Assembly: GCF_001949145.1 (NCBI RefSeq)
Contig: NW_019091371.1
Location: forward strand, 616,362 to 680,361
Direction of reading: 5' to 3'
DNA: 64,000 nucleotides
DNA from: Acanthaster planci
Lineage: Eukaryota; Echinodermata; Asteroidea; Valvatida; Acanthasteridae
The first letter of the stretch is position 1, and every line of letters starts with the position of its first letter. Below are positions 43,001-56,985 of this stretch, in pieces. Both the position numbers and the translations under genes were made by a program. The notes beneath the pieces were generated by a model that was given only the letters and a program-made list of their open reading frames with translations, had not been told where the DNA came from and searched no databases.

Positions 43001-44039
43001 TCAACCTGATGGCTTTTATGACAGCACAGATAAACTAGGGAGCAAGGCTCCTTCATGAAAACAAGTTTCAGAATGTGAAGTCCCACTAATCTGACTGTTA
43101 TGATGGGTTTTAATGCAAACAAGGTGCTGTACATTTGGGTATGGCTCAGTAAAATCACCCTTGGAATAAAATTCCATACATGTACCAGTTATTGATGACA
43201 TTCATCAAAACTGTAGACTGAGGCTCAGTCAGACTTTCAGGATGGCTTTACATGTAGTTACATGTACCCCACAAAATAGAAGTTTTTCCATTATACGTGT
43301 ACATGTATGCTTTCAAGAAAATGCAGTTTTCTTTTGACATCTGTAGTGTATGTGAAATAACATTTTAAGATCTGGTTTTATAGAATTGCAGATGACAGAC
43401 TGTACCGGTACCCCCAGAGGGGATCAGCCTAAGAAGCCTTGATACCTCTTGAAATGACAACTGGATGTGGTTCACTTGAATTCAGACTTGACATCTACAT
43501 GTACAGTGTACTAAACAATACATGTACCGTACATTTGGCTTGTTCTTCATTAAATGGACCAAAATTCAACTCCGCATGTCATTTTTTTTTTTTCAAAACT
43601 TTTGAAAGAGTGACTTTGATCATGTAAAATACAAAATTAGCACCTTCAGATTTATAAAAGTGAATATTTGGGGATAATTAGGCATACTGTGTACATTTGT
43701 TGGCCGTTTGGTTGGCTACCAGTGTAAATTAAATGGAGTTGAATTCATTTAAAGTTTTACATCAAAGTGTTGACACCAGAGGACTTGATTTCAAAACTTC
43801 TCTAAACAACGAGAATTTAGTATATTTTAAAGCACCTAAGAAATAGCTTTGAGAAAATATACCCACGAAAAAAGAGCACAAAATTGACGGAAAACGATGA
43901 GAAAAGTTTGGCTGTCTTATAATCACTACCGTTTATAATCACTCTCCCTATACCAGCATATCTGCCAGGTCTTATACCTTTCAACCACAGAAAATTATCT
44001 TTTACTTTGGCTGCATCAAAAATTTATAATGAGTACAAT
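37002..44039. other. Upstream or intergenic DNA, no gene seen
   Basis: This AT-rich DNA has many TACATGTA words (for example 38150-38215) and a short hairpin at 38228-38251 (CCCTTGGT/ACCAAGGG). Open frames are short and unlike known proteins. It could be 5'UTR intron if transcription starts near 44 kb. Confidence 0.6.
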
Positions 44040-44540
44040 ATGTCGTTACGAACGTCATGTTTGACAGAATTTTGATGTTCGAAACTTTTGACAAAAAATG
44101 CATTAGATTTTCGACATGAAACATATCTTACGTCTCCGACGTCTTTTTTCTTCGAAAATCATTCAGAATGACAGATTTTCTTTCAAAAAATCCTTGGTCC
44201 AAAGAGAAAAATCGCTGAACGTTGCCATTCTGTGGAGGGGCTCATGAATATCGAATGAAAAAGAGGGCGCACAATCCGGGTTGATGCCAAAGGTTGAACA
44301 AGCCACAATGCAGCAAAACGTTTCTCTGTTGGCACTGCGAGAGAATGACGGAAGCCGTAAAAACATCACGATCGGTATTTTCAACTGCGGTTTACGGAAA
44401 CATGCCTGAAAAAAATGTGATCGGTCCAGTCGTAAAAGGATGATGGTTTGGCGGTGCTTTTTTGCACTTTTTTAAGCTTGTGGTGTACATCGATTTGGAT
44501 TTTACTCGCTGGTTTTTTGCAGTTGATTTTTTTGACATTA
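44040..44540. promoter_or_regulatory. CpG-dense island, promoter candidate (possible IQSEC 5'UTR exon)
   Basis: About 29 CpGs fall within 500 bp by eye, against only a few in equal stretches on either side. In a genome with methylated gene bodies this marks unmethylated promoters. On the minus strand a strong donor GGAGAC|GTAAGA ends at 44132, and no open frame reaches it, so it could close a non-coding first exon of IQSEC, 7 kb upstream of the candidate ATG. Direction and target gene are inference. Confidence 0.4.
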
Positions 44541-47500
44541 AGGACAGAATTGAATGACGTTCCCGACTGCTGACTTTGGGACCCAATTAATTGTGAGAGG
44601 TATTCTTAATTTCAAGATTATGGTTTTAATATGTGTAAATGTTATCACCTTTCACCACATATAAATCTGTGTAAAATAACTGTGGGGATTATCACTCCTC
44701 GGTAAAACTTACTGGCTAGGATTTCAACAGGTTGTTCACGTCCGTCAAAAACGCTTATGTTTGAGACTTTAATTTATTAACTCCAATTAAGTTGAAAGAT
44801 GGACACAGTCATCATTGTTCCAGATATCAGCCATGACTTCCCTCATTACATCAGAAACTGGGAATTAATTCACTGCTGTTCTCTTCAGGAAAAATTAACC
44901 CTTAAAGTTGAACATTATCTCATGGTCCATATTTTGAGGAACCCGCCATGTACATGCACGCCTGTGTAAAAGTTTCTGTGAAAAATACTGCAGTTTTTAC
45001 ACGTGTTACAATACCAGTGGTATCCATTTAATTTCCAGGGCCCTGCTGGGAAGGAAACTGAATTTTATTTCCAGTCTTGTCAGGGGGTCAAACATATGGG
45101 AATGCCTGGCTGCACCGTGTTAGTCACACCTACATGTAGTAGAGATGTCATTTACAAAAATTGCAAATTGAGGAGTATTGTAAAAACAAACAATTCAGCA
45201 TGCTTCATAAATTAGCAAATTAAATTGTTATCGCTATACATGTACACGTAAATACACCAAATATGAAGATTAAGTGATAAAAACAATCATTCACTGTCTC
45301 AATTTTTCTCAATACTGACTTTTAACTCTTAAAACCAATCCATTTCAGCACATGATACAACCCACCTTTCTGTACACTATTTATAGTATCACTACTAATT
45401 ACAAGTACACATGTAAAGGTGACAACATTATTTGTCAGGCAAAATCGTCAGAAGTTGCTCTAAGTGTGCCCCAAATGCACAATATGATCTCATTCAAAGT
45501 TGGGGTAATCCAAGTTGTTGACATCAACTAAATCCAGCAGGCTGTCAGAGGTTATTTTCAGTTCTTAGCTGTCATGACCCATCATGCTCCATGCTGTGCA
45601 ATACAAAAACCTCCCAGCCGTATCTGAAAAACTCCACATTTTTTCTCCCCTTGTACAAAATCAATGTTGTTTTTTCACATGGGTGATGTAGGCGAAATTT
45701 TATAACAAACACATGCACAGACGTACAAATACATACATGCATGTACATGTAATAACCTCTCAGACCAGACTGAGACTATTGATTGTCACTGCAAAATGCA
45801 AATGGATTTGATAGAGAAACTAACGATTAAAGTACAGGTATGACGCATGTATGTATACGCACTTGCTTCATCATGCCGAAAAGAAAACACAATTGCCAAG
45901 ATGTATCTCTAACAATACATATATGATCATAGGAGATATTCTACAGGAAACCAAAAATGTAGGCCTATGTACAAAATGAATGCAGCTGAAACTCAAAGGC
46001 ACATCAATAGGGCAATATGTATAATGCATGCATACCAAACTTAAACTGAACACGATCTTCATCCCTTGCTAGAATAAGGAAATTGAATGCTGGAAAAGAA
46101 AAAAAACCCAAATATAAATGTACATGTTCAAACTGAGAAACAGGCTTCACTTCCACTGTATCTGCACAGACTTTATAAAGCAATAATAGTAAGCATGTAC
46201 ATGTACAGTATTAATGGCAGGGACTACATGAAGGCCCTGGTTTGCCCCTGGACCTCAGGGCATCTTTGTCCTTCTTGAGTTACTGGCTAAATATTATTTG
46301 TTTCTCCTTGACCAGCAAAACCTGAAACCCTAGCACCACATGTCAATAAGCTACAGCCTAATAAGGTTTGATGGTGATGGCTGAAATGCAGCTCTAGCCC
46401 TCAGGTCACTCCAGGTCTTACTTTTATAATTTTAGGTCATTCTTAGAAATTGGCTTTCCACTCTTCCCTTTCTGCCTTTTTATTTGATGACTTTGCACAT
46501 CCCTCTGTACACTACATGTACATCATATATCCATGGTGCATCCTTCCTTCCAATCTGATTATGTGTCTGTGTACAAAGCACTATTTACCCTACAAGTAAA
46601 TGATGGTCTACAGTTACATGTACATATTGCATGTACATGTACTTCTTACAATGCCATTGATGTTCCGGTATTATTAACCTTTTTAAAAGTTCTTATTAAT
46701 CCCACTTGCTGTATTCCTCTTATGGGTGCAAAATCCTTGTGGAAAAGCAACTTTTAAGTTCATTTTACTGACAGATGGGTCTAGGCCCAAATGCACAGTT
46801 ACATGTATGGGCATTTCCTGTCCAAGTTTGTGGGCCATTTTAAGAACCGGACATTCTGATGGTCGAAATAATTATGCATGCACAATGGAAATCAGCTTCA
46901 CTCAAGTTGAGTCAACTAAAATTTGAAGTCTTGGTCCAATGATTTTTCTAAAATGTTCTGCTATTTTCACACCAGAGTACCTACCTTCAGAGAATTATCT
47001 TTTTGTGGGATCACATTGATCATGAGAATATCATCATTTAGCAACATCCAACAAACATAACAATAGGGGCAACATCCTTTGTAACTTTGTGAACTGTCGT
47101 TAATAATCAATTGATGAATATAAATTAAAGGTGTGTTGAATGGCTGCCATATTTGGTATTCAGACAGACTTCACTTGTTCATAAAGACTATAAATTACAA
47201 AGGTACTGTCATGGCAGCATGATTATGCCACAAAAAAGCATCAAGGACAACACAATTCACAAATAAAAGAACAGTGTTCTCCATGACTGGTGTGTAATCA
47301 TCTTGCTTTGCTTTGTTGATTCACAATGAAAGAATTACTCCATCTAGCAGCTCTCAATGAGCCAACAATATGCATACCGGTATCCAATTTCACATGTACA
47401 ATGTGCATTTTAACTGCCCTAGTCTATGATCTTTTTTTGTGTTACCAACAGCATCAGCAGTGAAGCCAAAAAATTTTGACTTTCCAAGAAACACAAACCA

Positions 47501-50500
47501 CAGACCCAGCCGGAGGTCCTGCCGCAACTTTGCACCTGTGCAGTTTTCAAGCTAATCTAAACCCCATTACAGCCCCAACATATGGCCCTTCTAAAGTTCA
47601 GAGAGAGTTCAATGTCCAAAAAAGGATAATGGACCAAATGAAATTACTGGTCAGATCAATGGATCAACTGAATTTATTGGTAGCTGAAATCTTAAGCTAT
47701 ATGCCACTGAAGTACACAATGACCAAGGTGATTTACGAAATGGGATTCAACTTTGACTGGAATGGGGGAAAAATTGCCTCTTTCACACTGGATTGTTACT
47801 TCTAGAATATGAATGCAAAGCTTGAACAAGTGCAACTTTTCACTTGATTGTATTCCTCATAGTGTCAATAAACAGAGGATGTCAAACCAAGCAATTTCAC
47901 ATTGGATCTTATTTTTAACGAAAGACAGCTTTTCTCCCATGTGTTGACTGAAAAACAGGTTTTGAAACAACATAAAAGGAATTGTTTGATTGAAACTCCT
48001 GCATACACGCAGTGAAAGAGAAATACCGGTCGTTCTGTTAGACTTCAAGAACATAAAACTATCTCCATTTGTTAGAAATTAATTGGAATGATTTTCCCTA
48101 CCTTGTTTGTGTCCAATTTATGTCCTTTTCTCTGATGTAGAATTGATCCTAGTTTCAATCAGCACAGCAGGCAGACGCATCTACAACCCCGAGGCTGATC
48201 CTTGTGGGGGCAAGCACCCCTCCGCTGGTCCCTTAGGATATGAAATGCACCTCGCTGGCTCAACTGCACAAAATGTTGCGGCATCTAGGGTTTTTGTCCA
48301 ATTGATGTCTCACTCTTTCAATATCTCACATGTACATATATAGCCTTCATGCCAAATTCTCAGATGTTAAAAAGTCAATTTTAAGTTCCGCAGTAAACTT
48401 TTGACTTTCATTCCCTAAACCTTAACTAACTGGCCACAAATGTACACGTAACTGTGCGCTCTGCATGCTAGTACATACCTACATATAGCTATAACTGTCA
48501 TCACTAATTTCAAAAACAGCACTTTCTCAATCCAGGCTTCAGTTCTATTTTTCCACAAGAAGAAATACACCCACCGCATAGTCAGGAATATGTCCTACAT
48601 TCACATCATAAAAGCTGGACTTCTAATGAATGTCAGGATTTCTTGTCTCCTCACACTCAGACATATTGTCAAGATGCCAAGTCAGGAGTAATGAAATCTC
48701 TCCCTGCTCTGTCCTCTGATCTGGTGGGAATATACATTTGCACAAACTCTACCCAGGACAATGTTTAATCCAGGAGTTTGTAGCTTGTAGAATCAATGAC
48801 TCACTGACTGCTGCGTGCTTTCCTTTCCACTTTGCCAATCCTGTCTCACAAACACATCAACGACTGTCTCAAGCTCGCCTGCTACTCTCGAATCTTCACT
48901 GCCCTGACCTAACCCCTCAACTTACAAGGATGTGCATGTAACATGCTACTCATCTGGAATATCAATTCAACTTTTCAGACTTTCCCAACAGATGTAATTT
49001 TCATGCTCTTTTTGCTGCTGTGAGCCATCTACACACTGGGAATTGTTAATCCATTTCAGAGTGCCACGTGATGTTGCTTTGGACAAGCATGTACATGTAC
49101 AACCAACACGAAACCTCCAAAATCTCCTGTACTTTCAATTATGTGATGTAGTTCAGTCAACTTTTACATCACCTATAGATACTTGTAGTCCACAGCTTCT
49201 CAGCAGACAACTCTGCTGGATCAGTCTGTACCAAGTGTGCCGTCGCCACACCCAACTATTGGTGTCTTGGTTCCTTGTGGTTGGATAACCTCACCCCAGC
49301 TTGACCTCTCCTGGCCTGGCTTGTCTGGGGCTATGTATATCACTGGGCCTCCTGGCCTGTTGCTGCTGAGCTGGGCCAACAGTTCCCAGTTTCATCCAAC
49401 AAGAAACATCAAAAGTCTGCTGTCACTAACAGTCTCCATCATTGGCAATGGGACACTTCAGGCCCAAACCCCAACCCTTCTAATGCTACAAACCATCCCC
49501 TGGCCACAACTGGCCACTCTCCCCAGCACCACCAGTCCTCTCAGTCCCAGCACACAGACAAATGACTGAAAATTCTTCTTGCACGTACAATAGCAAGCAT
49601 GCACGCCAGCATTCACCGGAATAGTGACATACCATCACGATTCACTTGTCTAGAAATAAAACATACCAGGAGGAATAAGAGTCTTTACTTCAGTCTAAGG
49701 CATCCCTGCTATAGATTTATTGCAATGGCCTCTCCCAAATCAAGCTTCGCTCCACCCCTAACATAAAGCAGTGCAACAAACCCTAGCACTACTTCATGCG
49801 CAGTAGTCTGGGAAGTTCCATTAACCAAGCAGGGGAGGTCAATTTTTTCACTCGTCTCATTTAGTGACATCGTGTTGGTGGATATAATTTTTAATCACCG
49901 GTGTATGGAAACAACTCTGATAAATTCACACTTTAGCTGTGGGGTGACTCAGCACCAGATTACCCCGGAAAAATTTATCAACCAGAAAAATGTCCAACAA
50001 TACTGATGGTTGTGTGCAAATGCCCAATGATACACATCTTTATTGCAGCAATGCCGACAGGAGTACCAGCAAGAATTTCCAGGCCTTCACTGGTGACATT
50101 TCTTGGGAGTTAGTCAGACTAACTTTCACTGTGCATCATTCTACTTTCTTGCATGTACAGACTTCACTAATTCATTTCCAGTCAAACTGCTGCATGCATA
50201 TACATGTGCCTATACAAGTAATTATAATATAATTACTTGTACATAATTATATCAAGAAAAATGCATTATCAAACAATTAATTTGCACAACTGTGCAAATG
50301 TGTCATGGCCTTTGTATCTTGATCCTAGGAAGTTACAACCCTACCGGTATGTATACACCTGGTCAGTAAAATTACACACGTAGGTTTTTCTTCTGATTTG
50401 TAAATTTGTTATCTGTATTTAAATATGTCAGGGATAGTACTTGAATTGAATAAAACCTTTCTCTTTTTGTTACAATTATTATAAAAAAAACCTCACATGA

Positions 50501-50560
50501 CTGTTACATGTATACAACTTTATTTTCAAGTTTCTGAGTGAGTGGTACGCAGGCTGTAAA
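44541..50560. other. Intergenic or intronic DNA, no gene seen
   Basis: The DNA is AT-rich. A locally GC-richer stretch at 49040-49570 has long open frames rich in Leu, Ser, Thr and Pro, and 47476-47805 holds a 109-codon plus-strand frame; neither resembles a known protein. An AT-rich palindrome lies at 50213-50241. Confidence 0.6.
50213..50241. repeat. 29-bp AT-rich palindrome
   Basis: The arms TACAAGTAATTAT and ATAATTACTTGTA flank AAT. It could form a hairpin or be a binding palindrome; nothing nearby assigns a role. Confidence 0.7.
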
Positions 50561-51191
50561 NNNNNNNNNNNNNNNNNNNNNNNNNNNNNNNNNNNNNNNN
50601 NNNNNNNNNNNNNNNNNNNNNNNNNNNNNNNNNNNNNNNNNNNNNNNNNNNNNNNNNNNNNNNNNNNNNNNNNNNNNNNNNNNNNNNNNNNNNNNNNNNN
50701 NNNNNNNNNNNNNNNNNNNNNNNNNNNNNNNNNNNNNNNNNNNNNNNNNNNNNNNNNNNNNNNNNNNNNNNNNNNNNNNNNNNNNNNNNNNNNNNNNNNN
50801 NNNNNNNNNNNNNNNNNNNNNNNNNNNNNNNNNNNNNNNNNNNNNNNNNNNNNNNNNNNNNNNNNNNNNNNNNNNNNNNNNNNNNNNNNNNNNNNNNNNN
50901 NNNNNNNNNNNNNNNNNNNNNNNNNNNNNNNNNNNNNNNNNNNNNNNNNNNNNNNNNNNNNNNNNNNNNNNNNNNNNNNNNNNNNNNNNNNNNNNNNNNN
51001 NNNNNNNNNNNNNNNNNNNNNNNNNNNNNNNNNNNNNNNNNNNNNNNNNNNNNNNNNNNNNNNNNNNNNNNNNNNNNNNNNNNNNNNNNNNNNNNNNNNN
51101 NNNNNNNNNNNNNNNNNNNNNNNNNNNNNNNNNNNNNNNNNNNNNNNNNNNNNNNNNNNNNNNNNNNNNNNNNNNNNNNNNNNNNNNNNNN
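50561..51191. other. Assembly gap (N run)
   Basis: There are 631 unknown bases. No repeat arm is evident at the edges. Open frames across it are artefacts. Confidence 0.99.
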
Positions 51192-54100
51192 AAATGTACA
51201 TGATATGAATTTCATTCTCACACACACTAACATGTACAGTTTTGCAGGTGACATGACCTTGCTCATGGGACAGTTATTCCAACTCCAAGTTCCAACATCT
51301 GTTCTAACATCTCTAGCAATTGGAATGAATCCCACAGATGTATCCTCAAACATTCTAAATCCCTCCAGAAAAAAAATGGGTTGTGCAATGTTCTGCCCAA
51401 AGCATTAGATCTCCTGCACAAACAACTTTTGAGTAAGATTATTCCACTTTATAGAGTAAATTACAGGTGAAACCCTACATATACGGTACATATCAGTAGA
51501 GTTCTCATTCACAAGTGACTTGGTCACCTTCATACATACTGTTTTGCCCTTACATTGCCACGCATGTGAGTACAAGGAAAAAAGAGGAAAACCTTGACAT
51601 AATGATCAAAAACATGGACAGTTACCTCTTTACAATGCATACATGTACACCACAACATGCCCTTCTATCATTGTGCACGCAATGCAAGGTGCTTCATGTT
51701 GGGGGGGAAGCAGAGTCGGCCTACCAAATTAAAATGATTGACACACAAATATGAATAAAATGCACCATTTTTGAAAAATGTATGTGTTATCCCTTAGATG
51801 ACATGGTGTTCAAATCCCCGAAAGATCCAATTATGAGTAGCGTGGTAAAGATGTTTGATGCATGGTGTAAAATGTGAATAATATAAAGCGCATCATAGTG
51901 TGTTACATCCCTGCAGTCTGCACGAGTGCCAACAAGGACCCCGTCTGCAGACGGACTTAAATAACAATGCGGAAACTAAATTAACGATGCGGAAACCAAT
52001 GGAAAGTTGAAATTTTCACAGACCTGATTTTCCTAAAATGAAAAAAAAAAAATGATCAGGAAGAGTTGTAAACTGGGTAAATGTTTGAGAGAGGAACTGT
52101 TTGCATCAAAAATATTCATGAAGGGCTTGCATGAGAAGCGTGCGAGGATTCCATGCAGCTTAGGGGGCTTAGTAGAAACACCCTTATACCCTCCAAGATG
52201 ATATATATATGAACATTCATTACGGCTTAACAAAGAAAGTTATTTTCCTTTCTTTTTGAGACAACAGTTTGACTACTTACTTCATTAGTACGCACAGAGC
52301 GAAGCCCATATGCATCCACACACTTTCAAAATCCAAGGTAGCAGAGAGGCACATAAATCATTTGTTGTGACTGCTGTAACTGTCTGTGATGTTAGAATTT
52401 GAGTCCTGTGAGTAGTACGGGTAGTTGAGTGTTTTGGCAATGGGAGACTTTTGAGACACTTGATGGAGATTCTGCTGATCCTTTTCCATTGCATCATTTC
52501 AAACAAGCACCATTTTGGTGACAATGCTAAATGTTGGCGCTTCCATGTCATCAGGATTTATTAATGCAGGACCACAGTTTTTAAAACTTTTTCTTTTCAC
52601 AAACGCAAGTACTTTTTGAGAAAATGTAAATTTCGGAAGCAATGCCATTAATTCTTCAAATTAAGTGATGAATATTTCTACATGGAACATTCAACAGTTC
52701 GGTAACAGATGAATTTGCATCCAGACAAAATTCTGAAGAGCTAAAAACTACCGGACAGGTTCTGTTTCAATGCAAGACTTTATCTTATTTTGGTAAGAAA
52801 AATATGGTTAAGTTTTATCTGAAGATAATACTATTAAACTTCTGAATCTGAATTCAACATGTGATCAAACAACTAATGAACAGAAACAAGGAATTACTAC
52901 GGAAACCAATCAAGGAGTCGTATCAACAAGAATTCTACTCTAGGTAAAACAAACGGGCCCTTCTCACCCTTGACCTAAATACACTATGAACAATACACGT
53001 GCATGTTCCACCTGATCCTATGAGGGAGTACATTAATTATATAACCATTGCACATGTACCTGTTAGTGCGTAATGGGGTAACACAAATATTGACACAACA
53101 TTGCAGGCATTACGGGGACCAAATATATTACAGGGACAATTTTTGTCTCCAGAACTCAGTTACACATGTAACTTTCCAAACAAAGAAATCATCCTATCCT
53201 ACCTTGGCCTACCCACCCTTCCCAATGACTGAAATTACACAACATCCACCCACTTGCACCTAGCTTCCTTTCCACATGCAAAACAACCTTATAATCACAT
53301 GTCTTCAAGGTTGTTGCTATTTTCTGAACCTCCTCAAGCAGAGCCTTTTCTCACCTGCTGCTTTAATACAGGACATGACTGATGGGGGGTGTACTCCCTG
53401 TACTGGTACCAAGGGAAACCTGTGTTTCTCCAGGGAAAGCCTTCAGTGACTGCAGTGAAACACTTTTGAAAGATTTATGGTCTGTTTCAGATCCATTATC
53501 TGCGCATCCCTGTCATCAAGCCTTACCGGCAAAAAAGATAAATCAGTTGATGTCAAGGAGGTTGTTGAAATGTGCAGCTTTGATATTTGTTCAATGTTTT
53601 GTTATTTAGGGATGAGAAGAAAACTGGAAACTACATTTTCCCCCATAAGACAAATATATGGCAGGTACATGTACACCCTATATTTCTTACAACTCCTTCA
53701 GTAACACAGAAATCCTCAACTTCCATGCAGAATGTTAAGGCAAAAAGGTAACATAGATAATTAAAGATAGCAACGTTTCGTCTTAGAAATACAAAAAATG
53801 TGGCCTACAACACCACAAAAATTTTTACCTAATACAACGTTCAAGTACAATACCTACTGTGCGTCCACTGTTCTGCGCATCATGGGCAGGAACTGAACAC
53901 ATAATGTAACACAGAACTTCAATGGTAAAATTGCCTGCTAAAAGTGTGTCTACACATTTGCTGATTAAAAAAATTCTTCCTAATAAAAGTGGTTTTAGTG
54001 AGAATCTCCTGTACACGAAGGGTAAAAAAAATCGCTAATGGTTGCAAGCACTGAAATTACATGATACACTTAGTACATGTAGATCACACCTTCATATATC

Positions 54101-56429
54101 AACTTGGCATTTTTCCCCCAGAATAACTAAGGTCAGAGACTAAAATGAGATCTTTTTAATCATTGTGATATATAGAATGTACATATACCTGCATATTCAC
54201 CAGAACAGTTCAGCATTCATCATCATGTAGATCCACCTATGTAGCAATGGATAGTTGACCAACAATGAAGTTCATCTGCTTGGCAACACCATTATGATAA
54301 CCCCCCTCAACACATGAACCAGATCACGGGCAGTGTCACACACTTAATGGATTACTGATCTATGGATTACTGATCCACTTATTATAAATGTCATGCACAT
54401 GTACTCTAGCTTCAGGTCACAGGAACATAAAAGAGATATATGTAGAATGGAAGAGAGTTTGCAAAATTGCATCCTTGATTTTAAAATGGTACATGAACAA
54501 TTAATACATGCTAATGCATGTTCTATGAACAGTTGTACATGTATGTACATGCATCTCAAAGAGAGGCTTTTAGGCTGTCAGTCTTCTGAAAAAACTCTTC
54601 ATGTATAAATAAAACTGTTCAAAATAACCCAGTTCATGAATTAGTACTAAATTGTTACACAAATATCAATGTTGAATGCATGACACACTGTCATCTGTCA
54701 AGTAAAATGTAACTAATACAAGCTTTTCCTTTTAATGAGTTGCATCATTTAATAAAATTACAAGTCATTCATTATCCAAAAAGGAACATGTACATGTAGA
54801 CCAACTGCTTTAAAAAGCAAGCACCTCCTTAAACATCCTATTTTACAGCAAACTACAATTGAACAAGTCAAAATGAAAACACATTCAATACAAAATGTGG
54901 TATTGTGTCTCAGCTCTGTGGTCTCAGTGTCTGTCTAACTTCTTCTTGCACAAGCAGAGTTTAGTACTAGCCCAGGTTTCACCAATACAAATGTATCTTA
55001 AAGTTACACGCACTCTACTTCAGTATGTCCGACACTGTACATGGCGTATATCTCTAGGTCCTTCAAGAAGATTCACCAAGACACAAAAGAAATGCTATTT
55101 CATGCCTGTTTGCAGAAATGAAGCATGAAAAGCCATTATGAAGAACAGAATAGACAGGCTTGAAACCAACTCTATATCACTGGTTTACATTTTGGGGCCA
55201 CATTACTTGTACCGCAAAGCGAGATGAAGTCAGTTGTTGACTAAAGTGGTTGACAAGGGGACCAGCTGTACCAGTCTAGCCTTGATCCAACTTGACACCA
55301 ATGAGAGATTATGGTCTGCAGTCACTCACGTACTATTAAGCCAGAATGCGCCTGTGCAGAATCTATGTTGAGATTTAACAGATTACATTTACATATGGTT
55401 CCAAAAGAGTAATATAATCTTGCTTTTAGAGTTTGAAGGGACGATCAGCATCAAACCAGGGTCACTGAAGGCAAGCAACACAGCTGAAGAATATCTCATT
55501 TTTGACTGTTCCATCAATCAACTTTAAGGTGACTCTAAACCAAGTGTACAGTGTATACATGTACAGGTACATGTACATATCAAGAATGCAGTCATAATTT
55601 TCTTGAGTCACTTTAACAACCTGAAAGTCCATATACTGTACTAGGACTGGGGTACCTTGCCAATATGTCAAAGCCAAAACTCAAGCTCTCTTTGCAGTGC
55701 AGGCCTACCGGTAGTTTTAAAAGCCATGTGCTGCAGGATACATGACATCCTTGCAATACACTTGTAAGTCAAAGTTTGGAAACAAGTGGAATGTGACGTC
55801 AATCCAGTTCTGGTCTATATACATGAATATGTGCATGTATTTTGAGTACATTTACTGTACATGTGCAGGTACACCATGAACATGTACATGTACGTGCACA
55901 GGATGTGTACTGTAGATAGTCCAACAAAATCGATCATTCAAGTGACATTAGTGGGAGTACATGTACAGTATGTATAATCACTGCTCAGACTTCGAACATA
56001 TTTTGAACTTAATACATGCAGTACATGATAAAATAAGTAACATGCAAGCAAATGCTGAATGAATGCAGAAACAGCATGCTCACAGGGAGACCGAGGCCAG
56101 ACAACCTAACATCTGTCCCACTTGGGAATACCCAGTTAGACTGATTTGAGTCACTAGCTTAAAGGCAGCAAAAGGGAAAAAGGCCTGTTTAATAAACACA
56201 TATAAATCTATGATCATTTACCTTGGGATAGAATCAACTTTCTTCAACAAACACATTCAATTTGATTAAAGGACTGACATTTCTATAAATCTATTGCACA
56301 TTATTGTACTGTGAATTAGCACACATGTTCATGCACACACTCCAGTACATGATTCATATACAGATATCTCCAAGTCCAAACAACATACTGTAGAATCAAA
56401 TGATAACAAATTTATGAAAACAGCATGTT
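51192..56429. other. Non-coding DNA, no gene seen
   Basis: I find no convincing exon. Minor features are CCGTCTGCAGACGG (a 14-bp palindrome near 51942), a duplicated ATGGATTACTGAT near 54344-54372 and many TACATGTA words around 55555-55975. Confidence 0.6.
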
Positions 56430-56622
56430 TCAAAATGTACTTTGCATCGGGGAGATGTTAATTTAATCTTGAGTTTTTGCCCTTACCCAATGTACATATT
56501 TATAAACACTGTATACTCAGTGCTTGCCTGAGAGCTTGCAAAAAAAAATCATAAGCTTACTGGGGTAGCATTCGAACCCATGACCTCCTGCTTACTAGTG
56601 CAGACGTCTTACTAATGCAGAC
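56430..56622 (-). mobile_element. tRNA-Thr-derived SINE, copy 2 (minus, 5'-truncated)
   Basis: Read on the minus strand it has CTGCACTAGTAAGCAG, the B-box region GGTTCGAATGC (degenerate), then GTAAGCTTATG, GCAAGCTC, CACTGAGTATACAGTGT, GGGTAAGGGCAAAAACTC and ATTAACATCTCCCCGATGCA. The tRNA head is cut in the D arm at the junction with copy 3. Confidence 0.7.
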
Positions 56623-56760
56623 AAGTAAGCTTGTAAATTTTTTTCGCAAGCTCTCGGACAAGCACTGAGTACACAGTGTTTATAAATATATACGTTGGGT
56701 AAGGGCAAAAACCTGTTATTAAATTAACATTTCCTTGACGCAAAGTACATCTTGAGAAAG
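56623..56760 (+). mobile_element. tRNA-Thr-derived SINE, copy 3 (tail only)
   Basis: It contains AAGTAAGCTTG, CGCAAGCTCTCGGACAAGCA, CAGTGTTTATAAATATATAC, GGGTAAGGGCAAAAACC and ATTAACATTTCCTTGACGCA. It mirrors copy 2, giving inverted tails about 75 bp long, and runs without a break into copy 4. Confidence 0.7.
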
Positions 56761-56985
56761 TTTGTGGTACTCACTGCTATATCTGACTCAGACTGGCTAC
56801 CTGACCTTGGCAAGCTCAGTGGTCAAGTGGTTAAGGTGTCTGCACTAGTAAGCAGGAGGTCATGGGTTCGAGTCCCACCTGAGTAAGCTTGTGAATTATT
56901 TTTGCAATCTCTTCGGACAAGCACTGAGTATACAGTGTGTACAAATATATACGTCAGGTAAGGGCAAAACCCGTAATCAAAAACA
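56735..56985 (+). mobile_element. tRNA-Thr-derived SINE, copy 4
   Basis: The 5' module (TTGACGCAAAGTACATCTTG to ACCTGACCTTGGC) leads into a tRNA-like core at 56815-56883 with A box TGGTCAAGTGG and a perfect B box GGTTCGAGTCC (56865-56875). CTCAG and CTGAG can pair as a short acceptor stem. An extra base beside the CTAGTAA loop and the short stem argue against a functional tRNA. The same tail as in the other copies follows. Confidence 0.75.

Noticed and set aside
44163-44586. Minus-strand frames of 64-73 codons in the CpG island
   Set aside because: Each ends in a stop before the nearby donor and none resembles a known N-terminus; the island is better read as promoter or 5'UTR.
47476-47805. 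109-codon plus-strand gene
   Set aside because: No recognisable motif, no clear promoter or splice partner and composition like the surroundings; length is within chance for 64 kb.
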